From the NCBI RefSeq assembly GCF_050908995.1, contig NW_027484976.1:19437-83436 (forward strand): a stretch of DNA of 64,000 nucleotides, in the 5' to 3' direction. The number at the start of each line of letters is the position of its first letter. The stretch's first letter is position 1. Under the pieces are notes generated by a model that was not told the origin of the DNA, searched no databases, and saw only the letters and a program-made list of their open reading frames with translations. The stretch comes from Andrena cerasifolii. Lineage: Eukaryota; Arthropoda; Insecta; Hymenoptera; Andrenidae. The translations under genes and the position numbers were made by a program. Shown piece after piece: positions 1-15,124 of the stretch.

Positions 1-2272
1 GAAACCGATATTAGAACCGATATTGAAAAACCGATATTGAAAAACCGATATTGAAAAATCGATATTGAAAACCCGATATTGAAAAACCGATATTGAAAAA
101 CTGATATTGAAAAACCGATATTGAAAAACCGATATTGAATCCGATATTAGAACCGATATTGAAAAACACATATTGAAAAACAAATATTGAAAAACCGATA
201 TTGAAAAACATATATTGAAAAACCGATATTGAAAAACCGATATTGAAAAACCGATATTGAAAAACCTATATCGAAAAACTGATATTGAAAAACCGATATT
301 GAAAAACCGATATTGAAAAACTGATATTGAAAAACCGATATTGAAAAACCGATATTGAAAAACAAATATTGATAAACCGATATTGAAAACTAAATATTGA
401 AAATCTGATATTGAATCCGATATTAGAACCGATATTGAAAAACCGATATTGAAAAACCTATATCGAAAAACTGATATTGAAAAACTGATATCGAAAAACT
501 GATATTGAAAAACCGATATTGAAAAAACCGATATTGAAACCGATATTAGAACCGATATCGAAAAACTGATTTCGAAAAACTGATATTGAAAAACCGATAT
601 TGAAAAACAAATATTGATAAACCGATATTGAAAAACCGATATTGAATCCGATATTAGAACCGATATTCAAAAACCGATATTGAATCCGATATTAGAACCG
701 ATATTGAAAAACTTATATCGAAAAACTGATATTGAAAAACCGATATTGAAAAACCGATATTGAAAAACAAATATTGATAAACCGATATTGAAAAACCGAT
801 ATTGAAACCGATATTGCAAAACCGATATTGAAAAACCAATATTGAAAAACAAATATTGAAAAACTGATATCGAAAAACTGATATTGAAAAACCGATATTG
901 AAAACTAAATATTGAAAAACCGATATTGAAAAACCTATATCGAAAAACTGATATTGCAAAACCGATATTGAAAAACCGATATTGATTCCGATATTAGAAC
1001 CGATATTGAAAAACCGATATTGAAAAACAAATATTGAAAAACTGATATCGAAAAACTGATATTGAAAAACCGATATTGAAAACACATATTGAAAAACAAA
1101 TATTGAAAAACCTATATCGAAAAACTGATATTGCAAAACCGATATTGAATCCGATATTAGAACCGATATTGAAAAACCGATATTCAAAAACCGATATTGA
1201 AAAACCGATATTGAAAAACCGATATTGAAAAACCTATATTCAAAAACTGATATTGCAAAACCGATATTGAAAAACCGATATTGATTCCGATATTAGAACC
1301 GATATTGAAAAACCGATATTGAAAAACAATTATTGAAAAACTGATATCGAAAAACTGATATTGAAAAACCGATATTGAAAAACCGATATTGAAAAACCTA
1401 TATCGAAAAACTGATATTGCAAAACCGATATTGAAAAACCGATATTGAATCCGATATTAGAACCGATATTGAAAAACCGATATTGAATCCGATATTAGAA
1501 CCGATATTGAAAAACCGATATTGAAAAACCTATATCGAAAAACTGATATTGAAAAACTGATATCGAAAAACTGATATTGAAAAACCGATATTGAAAAACC
1601 GATATTGAAACCGATATTTGAACCGATATCGAAAAACTGATATTGAAAAACCGATATTGAAAAACCGATAATGAAAAACAAATATTGAAAAACTGATTTC
1701 GAAAAACTGATATTGAAAAACCGATATTGAAAAACCGATATTGAAAAACAAATATTGATAAACCGATATTGAAAAACCGATATTGAATCCGATATTAGAA
1801 CCGATATTCAAAAACCGATATTGAATCCGATATTAGAACCGATATTGAAAAACAAATATTGATAAACCGATATTGAAAAACCGATATTGAAACCGATATT
1901 GCAAAACCGATATTGAAAAACCAATATTGAAAAACAAATATTGAAAAACTGATATCGAAAAACTGATATTGAAAAACCGATATTGAAAACTAAATATTGA
2001 AAAACCGATATTGAAAAACCTATATCGAAAAACTGATATTGCAAAACCGATATTGAAAAACCGATATTGATTCCGATATTAGAACCGATATTGAAAAACC
2101 GATATTGAAAAACAAATATTGAAAAACTGATATCGAAAAACTGATATTGAAAAACCGATATTGAAAAACCGATATTGAAAAACACATATTGAAAAACAAA
2201 TATTGAAAAACCTATATCGAAAAACTGATATTGCAAAACCGATATTGAATCCGATATTAGAACCGATATTGA
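1..2272. repeat. Left-domain block Q, copy 1
   Basis: Begins with a GAAACC/AGAACC 12-bp pair and contains a GAAAACCC unit near 67. It is followed by a characteristic AATCTGATATT unit near 402 and a long chain of CCTATATC and CTGATATC units. The same order of rare units recurs from 9,107 (offset 9,106, then 9,176 once five extra monomers are present) and from 20,531 (offset 20,530, then 20,628 after seven extra monomers). Copy 1 therefore lacks 70-98 bp near its start relative to the others. It also carries a private 13-bp unit, GAAAACACATATT, near 1078, a one-base loss that shifts later matches to offset 9,177. Homology to copy 2 ends near 2,272. Confidence 0.8.
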
Positions 2273-5200
2273 AAAACCGATATTTAAAAACCGATATTGA
2301 CAAACCGATATTGAAAAACACATATTGAAAAACAAATATTGAAAAACCTATATCGAAAAACTGATATTGCAAAGCCGATATAGAATCCGGTATTAGAACC
2401 GATATTGAAAAACCGATATTGAAAAACAGATATTGAAAAACCGATATTGAAAAACCTATATCGAAAAACTGATATTGCAAAACCGATATTGAATCCGATA
2501 TTAGAACCGATATTGAAAAACCGATATTGAAAAACCGATATTGAAAAACTGATATTGAAAAACCGATATTGAAAAACCGATATTGAAAAACAAATATTGA
2601 TAAACCGATATTGAAAAACCGATATTGAAACCGATATTGCAAAACCGATATTGAAAAACCAATATTGAAAATCTGATATTGAATCCGATATTAGAACCGA
2701 TATTGAAAAACCGATATTGAAAAACCTATATCGAAAAACTGATATTGAAAAACTGATATCGAAAAACTGATATTGAAAAACACATATTGAAAAACAAGTA
2801 TTGAAAAACCTATATCGAAAAACTGATATTGCAAAACCGATATTGAAAAACCGATATTGATTCCGATATTAGAACCGATATTGAAAAACCGATATTGAAA
2901 AACAAATATTGAAAAACTGATATCGAAAAACTGATATTGAAAAACCGATATTGAAAAACCGATATTGAAAAACCTATATCGAAAAACTGATATTGCAAAA
3001 CCGATATTGAAAAACCGATATTGAAAAACCGATATTGAAAAACCGATATTGAAAACCCGATATTGAAAAACCGATATTGAAAAACCGATATTGAAAAACC
3101 GATATTGAAAAACCGATATTGAAAAACCTATATCGAAAAAATGATATTGCAAAACCGATATTGAAAAACCGATATTGAAAAACTGATATTGAAAAACCGA
3201 TATTGAAAAACCGATATTGAATCCGATATTAGAACCGATATTGAAAAACACATATTGAAAAACAAATATTGAAAAACCGATATTGAAAAACATATATTGA
3301 AAACCCGATATTGAAAAACCGATATTGAAAAACCGATATTGAAAAACCTATATCGAAAAACTGATATTGAAAAACCGATATTGAAAAACCGATATTGAAA
3401 AACTGATATTGAAAAACCGATATTGAAAAACCGATATTGAAACCGATATTAGAACCGATATCGAAAAACTGATATTGAAAAACCGATATTGAAAAACCGA
3501 TATTGAAAAACCGATATTGAAAAACCGATATTGAAAAACCGATATTGAAAACCCGATATTGAAAAACCGATATTGAAAAACCGATATTGAAAAACCGATA
3601 TTGAAAAACCGATATTGAAAAACCTATATCGAAAAAATGATATTGCAAAACCGATATTGAAAAACCGATATTGAAAAACTGATATTGAAAAACCGATATT
3701 GAAAAACCGATATTGAATCCGATATTAGAACCGATATTGAAAAACACATATTGAAAAACAAATATTGAAAAACCGATATTGAAAAACATATATTGAAAAC
3801 CCGATATTGAAAAACCGATATTGAAAAACCGATATTGAAAAACCTATATCGAAAAACTGATATTGAAAAACCGATATTGAAAAACCGATATTGAAAAACT
3901 GATATTGAAAAACCGATATTGAAAAACCGATATTGAAAAACCGATATTGAAACCGATATTAGAACCGATATCGAAAAACTGATATTGAAAAACCGATATT
4001 GAAAAACCGATATTGAAACCGATATTAGAACCGATATCGAAATACTGATATTGAAAAACCGATATTGAAAAACCGATAATGAAAAAAAAATATAGAAAAA
4101 CTGATTTCGAAAAACTGATATTGAAAAACCGATATTGAGAAACCGATATTGAAAAACAAATATTGATAAACCGATATTGAAAAACCGATATTGAATCCGA
4201 TATTAGAACCGATATTGAAAAACCGATATTGAATCCGATATTAGAACCGATATTCAAAAACCGATATTGAATCCGATATTAGAACCGATATTCAAAAACC
4301 GATATTGAATCCGATATTAGAACCGATATTGAAAAACTTATATCGAAAAACTGATATTGAAAAACCGATATTGAAAAACCGATATTGAAAAACAAATATT
4401 GATAAACCGATATTGAAAAACCGATATTGAATCCGATATTGCAAAACCGATATTGAAAAACCATTATTGAAAAACAAATATTGAAAAACTGATATCGAAA
4501 AACTGATATTGAAAAACCGATATTGAAAACTAAATGTTGAAAAACCGATATTGAAAACCTATATCGAAAAACTGATATTGCAAAACCGATATTGATTCCG
4601 ATATTAGAACCGATAATGAAAAACCGATATTGAAAAACAGATATTGAAAAACTGATATCGAAAAACTGATATTGAAAAACCGATATTGAAAAACCGATAT
4701 TGAAAAACACATATTGAAAAACAAATATTGAAAAACCTATATCGAAAAACTGATATTGCAAAACCGATATTGAATCCGATATTAGAACCGATATTGAAAA
4801 ACCGATATTGAAAAACCGATATTGAAAAACCTATATCGAAAAACTGATATTGCAAAGCCGATATTGAAAAACCGATATTGATTCCGATATTAGAACCGAT
4901 ATTGAAAAACAATTATTGAAAAACTGATATCGAAAAACTGATATTGAAAAACCGATACTGAAAAACCGATATTGAAAAACACATATTGAAAAACAAATAT
5001 TGAAAAACCTATATCGAAAAACTGATATTGCAAAGCCGATATAGAATCCGATATTAGAACCGATATTGAAAAACCAATATTGAAAAACCGATATTGAAAA
5101 ACCTATATCGAAAAACTGATATTGCAAAACCGATATTGTAAAACCGATATTGAATCCGATATTAGAACCGATATTGAAAAACCGATATTGAATCCGATAT

Positions 5201-6985
5201 TAGAACCGATATTGAAAAACCGATATTGAAAAACCTATATCGAAAAACTGATATTGAAAAACTGATTTCGAAAAACTGATATTGAAAAACCGATATTGAA
5301 AAACCGATATTGAAAAACAAATATTGATAAACCGATATTGAAAAACCGATATTCAATCCGATATTAGAACCGATATTGAAAAACCGATATTGAATCCGAT
5401 ATTAGAACCGATATTGAAAAACCGATATTGAAAAACCGATATTGAAAATAAATATTGATAAACCGATCTTGAAAAACCGATATTGAAACCGATATTGCAA
5501 AACCGATATTGAAAAACCAATATTGAAAAACAAATATTGAAAAACTGATATCGAAAAACTGATATTGAAAAACCGATATTGAAAAACCGATATTGAATCC
5601 GATATTAGAACCGATATTGAAAAACCGATATTGAATCCGATATTAGAACCGATATTGAAAAACCGATATTGAATCCGATATTAGAACCGATATTGAAAAA
5701 CCGATATTGAAAAACAAATATTGAAACCGATATTGCAAAACCGATATTGAAAAACCAATATTGAAAAACAAATATTGAAAAACTGATATCGAAAAACTGA
5801 TATTGAAAAACCGATATTGAAAACTAAATATTGAAAAACCGATATTGAAAATCCTATATCGAAAAACTGAGATTGCAAAACCGATATTGAAAAACCGATA
5901 TTGATTCCGATATTAGAACCGATATTGAAAAACCGATATTGAAAAACAAATATTGAAAAACTGATATCGAAAAACTGATATTGAAAAACCGATATTGAAA
6001 AACCGATATTGAAAAACACATATTGAAAAACAAATATTGAAAAACCTATATCGAAAAACTGAAATTGCAAAACCGATATTGAATCCGATATTAGAACCGA
6101 TATTGAAAAACCGATATTGAAAAACCGATATTGAAAAACCGATATTGAAAAACCGATATTGAAAAACACATATTGAAAAACAAATATTGAAAAACCTATA
6201 TCGAAAAACTGATATTGCAAAGCCGATATAGAATCCGATATTAGAACCGATATTGAAAAACCGATATTGAAAAACCGATATTGAAAAACCGATATTGAAA
6301 AACCGATATTGAAAAACCGATATAGAAAAACCGATATTGAAAAACCGATATTGAAAAACCGATATTGAAAAACCTATATCGAAAAACTGATATTGCAAAA
6401 CCGATATTGCAAAACCGATATTGAATCCGATATTAGAACCGATATTGAAAAACCGATATTGAAAAACCAATATCGAAAAACTGATATTGCAAAACGGATA
6501 TTGAAAAACCGATATTGAATCCGATATTAGAACCGATATTAGAACCGATATTGAAAAACCGATATTGAAAAACCGATATTGAAAAACCGATATTGAAAAA
6601 CCGATATTGAAAAACTGATATTGAAAAACCGATATTGAAAAACTGATATTGAAAAACCGATATTGAAAAACCGATATTGAAAAACAAATATTGAAAAACC
6701 TATATCGAAAAACTGATATTGCAAAGCCGATATAGAATCCGATATTAGAACCGATATTGAAAAACCGATATTGAATCCGATATTAGAACCGATATTGAAA
6801 AACCGATATTGAAAAACCAATATCGAAAAACTGATATTGCAAAACCGATATTGAAAAACCGATATTGAATCCGATATTAGAACCGATATTAGAACCGATA
6901 TTGAAAAACCGATATTGAAAAACCGATATTGAAAAACCGATATTGAAAAACCGATATTGAAAAACCGATATCGAAAAACTGATAT
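2273..6985. repeat. Left-domain segment recurring at 22.6-27.46 kb
   Basis: This segment shares rare-unit order with about 22.6-27.46 kb. Local offsets range from 20,343 to 20,819 because whole monomers and small blocks were gained or lost. Diagnostic shared oddities are an unusual run of nine A in a unit at 4,081 and 24,732, each preceded by a GATAATG form, and GAGAAACCGATATT near 4,137 and 24,788. Both copies also have two AGAACC units in a row near 6,540 and 27,360. The segment includes an ACAAGTATT unit at 2,795, a marker found eight times in the left domain. No non-satellite sequence is present. Confidence 0.75.
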
Positions 6986-7352
6986 TGAAAAACAAATATT
7001 GAAATACCTATATCGAAAAACTGATATTGCAAAACCGATATTGAATCCAATATTAGAACCGATATTGAAAAACCGATATTTAAAAACCTATATCGAAAAA
7101 CTGATATTGCAAAACCGATATTGAAAAACCGATATTGAATCCGATATTAGAACCGATATTGAAAAACCGATATTGAAAAACAAATATTGAAAAACTGATA
7201 TCGAAAAACCGATATTGAAAAACCGATATTGAATCCGATATTAGAACCGATATTCAAAAACCGATATTGAAAACCAAATATCGAAAAACTGATATTGAAA
7301 AACCGATATTGAAAAACCGATATTGAAAACTAAATATTAAAAAACTGATATT

Positions 7353-8260
7353 GAATCCGATATTAGAACCGATATTGAAAAACCGATATTGAAAAACCTA
7401 TATCGAAAAACTGATATTGCAAAACCGATATTGCAAAACCGATATTGAATCCGATATTAGAACCGATATTGAAAAACCGATATTGAAAAACCTATATCGA
7501 AAAACTGATATTGCAAAACCGATATTGAAAAACAGATATTGAATCCGATATTAGAACCGATATTGAAAAACCGATATTGCAAAACCGATATTGAAAAACC
7601 GATATTGAAACACAAATATTGAAAAACTGATATCGAAAAACTGATATTGAAAAACCGATATTGAAAAAGCGATATTGAAAACTAAATATTGAAAAACCGA
7701 TATTGAAAAACCTATATCGAAAAACTGATATTGCAAAACCGATATTGAAAAAACGATATTGATTCCGATATTAGAACCGATATTGAAAAACCGATATTGA
7801 AAAACAAATATTGAAAAACTGATATCGAAAAACTGATATTGAAAAACCGGTATTGAAAAACCGATAATGAAAAACAAATATTGAAAAACTGATTTCGAAA
7901 AACTGATATTGAAAAACCGATATTGAAAAACCGATATTGAAAAACAAATATTGATAAACCGATATTGAAAAACCGATATTGAATCCGATATTAGAACCGA
8001 TATTCAAAAACCGATATTGAATCCGATATTAGAACCGATATTGAAAAACTTATATCGAAAAACTGATATTGAAAAACCGATATTGAAAAACCGATATTGA
8101 AAAACAAATATTGATAAACCGATATTGAAAAACCGATATTGAAAAACCGATATTGAAAACTAAATATTGAAAAACCGATATTGAAAAACCTATATCGAAA
8201 AACTGATATTGCAAAACCGATATTGAAAAACCGATATTGATTCCGATATTAGAACCGATT
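7353..8260. repeat. Left-domain block B, copy 1 of 4
   Basis: A stretch of about 0.9-1.0 kb that starts at a GAATCC/AGAACC pair, has two GCAAAACC units in succession, a GAAACACAAATATT unit, an AAGCGATATT unit, a CCGGTATT unit next to a GATAATG unit, and a GATTTCG unit. The same order and spacing recur at offsets of 6,426 (13,779), 8,870 (16,223) and 11,608 (18,961). This copy departs from the others near 8,260, where an AGAACCGATTTTG unit appears. It carries AAACGATATT near 7,750 where the other copies have the canonical form. Confidence 0.8.
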
Positions 8261-8582
8261 TTGAAAAACCGATATTGAAAAACAGATATTGAAAAACCGA
8301 TATTGAAAAACCGATATTGAAAAACAAATATTGATAAACCGATATTGAAAAACCGATATTGAAACCGATATTGCAAAACCGATATTGAAAAACCAATATT
8401 GAAAAACAAATATTGAAAAACTGATATCGAAAAACTGATATAGAAAAACCGATATTGAAAAACAAATATTGAAAAACTGATATCGAAAAACTGATATTGA
8501 AAAACCGATATTGAAAAACCGATATTGAAAAACCTATATCGAAAAACTGATATTGCAAAACCGATATTGAAATACCGATATT

Positions 8583-9630
8583 GAAACCGATATTAGAACC
8601 GATATTGAAAAACCGATATTGAAAAACCGATATTGAAAAACCGATATTGAAAACCCGATATTGAAAAACCGATATTGAAAAACCGATATTGAAAAACCGA
8701 TATTGAAAAACCGATATTGAAAAACCGATATTGAAAAACCTATATCGAAAAACTGATATTGCAAAACCGATATTGAAAAACCGATATTGAAAAACTGATA
8801 TTGAAAAACAGATATTGAAAAACCGATATTGAATCCGATATTAGAACCGATATTGAAAAACACATATTGAAAAACAAATATTGAAAAACCGATATTGAAA
8901 AACAAATATTGAAAAACCGATATTGAAAAACCGATATTGAAAAACCGATATTGAAAAACCTATATCGAAAAACCGATATTGAAAAACAAATATTGAAAAA
9001 CTGATATCGAAAAACTGATATTGAAAAACCGATATTGAAAAATCGATATTGAAAAACCTATATCGAAAAACTGATATTGCAAAACCGATATTGAAATACC
9101 GATATTGAAACCGATATTAGAACCGATATTGAAAAACCGATATTGAAAAACCGATATTGAAAAACCGATATTGAAAACCCGATATTGAAAAACCGATATT
9201 GAAAAATCGATATTGAAATACCGATATTGAAAAACCGATATTGAAAAACCGATATTGAAAAACCTATATCGAAAAACTGATATTGAAAAACCGATATTGA
9301 AAAACCGATATTGAAAAACTGATATTGAAAAACCGATATTGAAAAACCGATATTGAATCCGATATTAGAACCGATATTGAAAAACACATATTGAAAAACA
9401 AATATTGAAAAACCGATATTGAAAAACATATATTGAAAAACCGATATTGAAAAACCGATATTGAAAAACCGATATTGAAAAACCGATATTGAAAAACTGA
9501 TATTGAAAAACCGATATTGAAAAACCGATATTGAAAAACAAATATTGATAAACCGATATTGAAAACTAAATATTGAAAATCTGATATTGAATCCGATATT
9601 AGAACCGATATTGAAAAACCGATATTGAAA
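8583..9630. repeat. 524-bp local tandem duplication, start of block Q copy 2
   Basis: The GAAACC/AGAACC pair at 8,583, its following GAAAACCC unit and the downstream CCTATATC and CACATATT units are repeated from 9,107 with a 524-bp shift. The second copy has small differences: an AAATCGATATT and a GAAATACC unit near 9,205-9,220 and a CATATATT unit near 9,425. A similar GAAATACC unit immediately precedes several block starts in the left domain (8,570, 9,093, 12,370, 15,632, 18,370, 20,518), so this is a recurrent block boundary. Confidence 0.78.
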
Positions 9631-11507
9631 AACCTATATCGAAAAACTGATATTGAAAAACTGATATCGAAAAACTGATATTGAAAAACCGATATTGAAA
9701 AAACCGATATTGAAACCGATATTAGAACCGATATCGAAAAACTGATTTCGAAAAACTGATATTGAAAAACCGATATTGAAAAACAAATATTGATAAACCG
9801 ATATTGAAAAACCGATATTGAATCCGATATTAGAACCGATATTCAAAAACCGATATTGAATCCGATATTAGAACCGATATTGAATAACTTATATCGGAAA
9901 ACTGATATTGAAAAACCGATATTGAAAAACCGATATTGAAAAACAAATATTGATAAACCGATATTGAAAAACCGATATTGAAACCGATATTGCAAAACCG
10001 ATATTGAAAAACCAATATTGAAAAACAAATATTGAAAAACTGATATCGAAAAACTGATATTGAAAAACCGATATTGAAAACTAAATATTGAAAACCCGAT
10101 ATTGAAAAACCTATATCGAAAAACTGATATTGCAAAACCGATATTGAAAAACCGATATTGATTCCGATATTAGAACCGATATTGAAAAACCGATATTGAA
10201 AAACAAATATTGAAAAACTGATATCGAAAAACTGATATTGAAAAACCGATATTGAAAAACACATATTGAAAAACAAATATTGAAAAACCTATATCGAAAA
10301 ACTGATATTGCAAAACCGATATTGAATCCGATATTAGAACCGATATTGAAAAACCGATATTCAAAAACCGATATTGAAAAACCGATATTGAAAAACCGAT
10401 ATTGAAAAACCTATATTCAAAAACTGATATTGCAAAACCGATATTGAAAAACCGATATTGATTCCGATATTAGAACCGATATTGAAAAACCGATATTGAA
10501 AAACAATTATTGAAAAACTGATATCGAAAAACTGATATTGAAAAACCGATATTGAAAAACCGATATTGAAAAACCTATATCGAAAAACTGATATTGCAAA
10601 ACCGATATTGAAAAACCGATATTGAATCCGATATTAGAACCGATATTGAAAAACCGATATTGAATCCGATATTAGAACCGATATTGAAAAACCGATATTG
10701 AAAAACCTATATCGAAAAACTGATATTGAAAAACTGATATCGAAAAACTGATATTGAAAAACCGATATTGAAAAACCGATATTGAAACCGATATTAGAAC
10801 CGATATCGAAAAACTGATATTGAAAAACCGATATTGAAAAACCGATAATGAAAAACAAATATTGAAAAACTGATTTCGAAAAACTGATATTGAAAAACCG
10901 ATATTGAAAAACCGATATTGAAAAACCGATATTGAAAAACAAATATTGATAAACCGATATTGAAAAACCGATATTGAATCCGATATTAGAACCGATATTC
11001 AAAAACCGATATTGAATCCGATATTAGAACCGATATTGAAAAACAAATATTGATAAACCGATATTGAAAAACCGATATTGAAACCGATATTGCAAAACCG
11101 ATATTGAAAAACCAATATTGAAAAACAAATATTGAAAAACTGATATCGAAAAACTGATATTGAAAAACCGATATTGAAAACTAAATATTGAAAAACCGAT
11201 ATTGAAAAACCGATATTGAAAACTAAATATTGAAAAACCGATATTGAAAAACCTATATCGAAAAACTGATATTGCAAAACCGATATTGAAAAACCGATAT
11301 TGATTCCGATATTAGAACCGATATTGAAAAACCGATATTGAAAAACAAATATTGAAAAACTGATATCGAAAAACTGATATTGAAAAACCGATATTGAAAA
11401 ACCGATATTGAAAAACACATATTGAAAAACAAATATTGAAAAACCTATATCGAAAAACTGATATTGCAAAACCGATATTGAATCCGATATTAGAACCGAT
11501 ATTGAAA
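9107..11507. repeat. Left-domain block Q, copy 2
   Basis: Matches copy 1 (1-2,272) and copy 3 (20,531 onward, offset 11,452 in its middle part). Shared landmarks are the AATCTGATATT unit near 9,578, a 15-bp GAAAAAACC unit near 9,697, two GATTTCG units, TTCAAAAACC after each AGAACC near 9,840 and 10,990, and a GAAAACTAAATATT unit near 10,075. It carries an extra GAAAAACC plus GAAAACTAAATATT pair near 11,190-11,230, which is a two-monomer gain relative to copy 1. Homology with copy 1 ends near 11,507, where a CTTATATC unit replaces the canonical unit. Confidence 0.78.
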
Positions 11508-13778
11508 AACTTATATCGAAAAACTGATATTGAAAAACCGATATTGAAAAACCGATATTGAAAAACAAATATTGATAAACCGATATTGAAAAACCGATAT
11601 TGAAAAACCGATATTGAAAACTAAATATTGAAAAACCGATATTGAAAAACCTATATCGAAAAACTGATATTGCAAAACCGATATTGAAAAACCGATATTG
11701 ATTCCGATATTAGAACCGATATTGAAAAACCGATATTGAAAAACCGATATTGAAAAACCGATATTGAAAACCCGATATTGAAAAACCGATATTGAAAAAC
11801 CGATATAGAAAAACCGATATTGAAAAACCGATATTGATTCCGATATTAGAACTGATATTGAAAAGCCGATATTGAAAACCCGATATTGAAAAACCTATAT
11901 CGAAAAACTGATATTACAAAACCGATATTGAAAAACCGATATTGAACCCGATATTGAAAAACACATATTGAAAAACAAGTATTGAAAAACCTATATCGAA
12001 AAACTGATATTGCAAAACCGATATTGAAAAACCGATATTGATTCCGATATTAGAACCGATTTTGAAAAACCGATATTGAAAAACAGATATTGAAAAACCG
12101 ATATTGAAAAACCGATATTGAAAAACAAATATTGATAAACCGATATTGAAAAACCGATATTGAAACCGATATTGCAAAACCGATATTGAAAAACCAATAT
12201 TGAAAAACAAATATTGAAAAACTGATATCGAAAAACTGATATAGAAAAACCGATATTGAAAAACAAATATTGAAAAACTGATATCGAAAAACTGATATTG
12301 AAAAACCGATATTGAAAAACCGATATTGAAAAACCTATATCGAAAAACTGATATTGCAAAACCGATATTGAAATACCGATATTGAAACCGATATTGAAAA
12401 ACCGATATTGAAAACCCGATATTGAAAAACCGATATTGAAAAACCGATATTGAAAAACCGATATTGAAAAACCGATATTGAAAAACCGATATTGAAAAAC
12501 CTATATCGAAAAACTGATATTGAAAAACCGATATTGAAAAACCGATATTGAAAAGCTGATATTGAAAAACCGATATTGAAAAACCGATATTGAATCCGAT
12601 ATTAGAACCGATATTGAAAAACACATATTGAAAAACAAATATAGAAAAACCGATATTGAAAAAACCGATATTGAAAACTAAATATTGAAAAACCGATATT
12701 GAAAAACCTATATCGAAAAACTGATATTGCAAAACCGATATTGAAAAACCGATATTGAAAAACCGATATTGATTCCGATATTAGAACCGATATTGAAAAA
12801 CCGATATTGAAAAACAAATATTGAAAAACTGATATCGAAAAACTGATATTGAAAAACCTATATCGAAAAACTGATATTGCAAAACCGATATTGAAAAACC
12901 GATATTGATTCCGATATTAGAACCGATATTGAAAAACCGATATTGAAAAACCGATATTGAAAAACCTATATCGAAAAACTGATATTGAAAAACCGATATT
13001 GAAAAACCGATATTGAAAAACTGATATTGAAAAACCGATATTGAAAAACCGATATTGAAAACTAAATATTGAAAAACCGATATTGAAAAACCTATATCGA
13101 AAAACTGATATTGCAAAACCGATATTGAAAAACCGATATTGATTCCGATATTAGAACCGATATTGAAAAACCGATATTGAAAAACAAATATTGAAAAACT
13201 GATATCGAAAAACTGATATTGAAAAACCGATATTGAAAAACCGATATTGAAAAACACATATTGAAAAACAAATATTGAAAAACCTATATCGAAAAACTGA
13301 TATTGCAAAACCGATATTGAATCCGATATTAGAACCGATATTGAAAAACCGATATTGAAAAACCGATATTGACAAACCGATATTGAAAAACACATATTGA
13401 AAAACAAATATTGAAAAACCTATATCGAAAAACTGATATTGCAAAGCCGATATAGAATCCGATATTAGAACCGATATTGAAAAACCGATATTGAAAAACC
13501 GATATTGAAAAACCGATATTGAAAAACCGATATTGAAAAACCTATATCGAAAAACTGATATTGCAAAACCGATATTGAATCCGATATTAGAACCGATATT
13601 GAAAAACCGATATTGAAAAACCGATATTGAAAAACTGATATTGAAAAACAGATATTGAAAAACCGATATTGAATCCGATATTAGAACCGATATTGAAAAC
13701 CAAATATCGAAAAACAAATATTGAAAAACCGATATTGAAAAACCGATATTGAAAACTAAATATTAAAAAACTGATATT
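11508..13778. repeat. Left-domain mosaic segment between blocks
   Basis: Pure satellite. The portion around 11.58-12.40 kb recurs at offset 5,409 (about 17.0-17.79 kb) and again at 19.7-20.53 kb. It includes GAACCCGATATT near 11,944 and an ACAAGTATT unit at 11,976. Part of it (11,991-12,359) also matches 8,190-8,558 at offset 3,801. From about 12.4 to 13.78 kb it holds GATTCC/AGAACC pairs, CCTATATC/CTGATATT pairs and GAAAACTAAATATT units in an order I could not place as one clean copy. One 15-bp unit occurs near 12,657. Confidence 0.7.
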
Positions 13779-14786
13779 GAATCCGATATTAGAACCGATA
13801 TTGAAAAACCGATATTGAAAAACCTATATCGAAAAACTGATATTGCAAAACCGATATTGCAAAACCGATATTGAATCCGATATTAGAACCGATATTGAAA
13901 AACCGATATTGAAAAACCTATATCGAAAAACTGATATTGCAAAACCGATATTGAAAAACAGATATTGAATCCGATATTAGAACCGATATTGAAAAACCGA
14001 TATTGCAAAACCGATATTGAAAAACCGATATTGAAACACAAATATTGAAAAACTGATATCGAAAAACTGATATTGAAAAACCGATATTGAAAAAGCGATA
14101 TTGAAAACTAAATATTGAAAAACCGATATTGAAAAACCTATATCGAAAAACTGATATTGCAAAACCGATATTGAAAAACCGATATTGATTCCGATATTAG
14201 AACCGATATTGAAAAACCGATATTGAAAAACAAATATTGAAAAACTGATATCGAAAAACTGATATTGAAAAACCGGTATTGAAAAACCGATAATGAAAAA
14301 CAAATATTGAAAAACTGATTTCGAAAAACTGATATTGAAAAACCGATATTGAAAAACCGATATTGAAAAACAAATATTGATAAACCGATATTGAAAAACC
14401 GATATTGAATCCGATATTAGAACCGATATTCAAAAACCGATATTGAATCCGATATTAGAACCGATATTGAAAAACTTATATCGAAAAACTGATATTGAAA
14501 AACCGATATTGAAAAACCGATATTGAAAAACAAATATTGATAAACCGATATTGAAAAACCGATATTGAAAAACCGATATTGAAAACTAAATATTGAAAAA
14601 CCGATATTGAAAAACCTATATCGAAAAACTGATATTGCAAAACCGATATTGAAAAACCGATATTGATTCCGATATTAGAACCGATATTGAAAAACCGATA
14701 TTGAAAAACCGATATTGAAAAACCGATATTGAAAACCCGATATTGAAAAACCGATATTGAAAAACCGATATTGAAAAACCGATATT
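13779..14786. repeat. Left-domain block B, copy 2 of 4
   Basis: Same landmark order as 7,353-8,260: the double GCAAAACC, GAAACACAAATATT near 14,034, AAGCGATATT near 14,095, CCGGTATT near 14,274 and GATTTCG near 14,318. It extends further than copy 1, through a GAAAACCC unit at 14,731. It shares that extension with the copies at offset 2,444 (16,223) and 5,182 (18,961). It diverges from them near 14,787, where a CACATATT unit begins. Confidence 0.8.
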
Positions 14787-15124
14787 GAAAAACACATATT
14801 GAAAAACAAATATTGAAAAACCTATATCGAAAAACTGATATTGCAAAACCGATATTGAATCCGATATTAGAACCGATATTGAAAAACCGATATTGAAAAA
14901 CCGATATTGACAAACCGATATTGAAAAACACATATTGAAAAACAAATATTGAAAAACCTATATCGAAAAACTGATATTGCAAAGCCGATATAGAATCCGA
15001 TATTAGAACCGATATTGAAAAACCGATATTGAAAAACCGATATTGAAAAACCGATATTGAAAAACCTATATCGAAAAACTGATATTGCAAAACCGATATT
15101 GAATCCGATATTAGAACCGATATT
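14787..15124. repeat. Satellite linker before the 2,738-bp duplication
   Basis: Canonical units with CACATATT, AAATATT and CCTATATC variants and a GACAAACC unit near 14,910. The same GACAAACC/CACATATT/GCAAAGCC order is seen near 2,300-2,380 and 13,370-13,450, so this is another copy of that local motif. The register with 17.8 kb is lost between about 15,067 and 15,121: two 12-bp units here stand opposite two 14-bp units there, a 4-bp difference. Confidence 0.65.
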
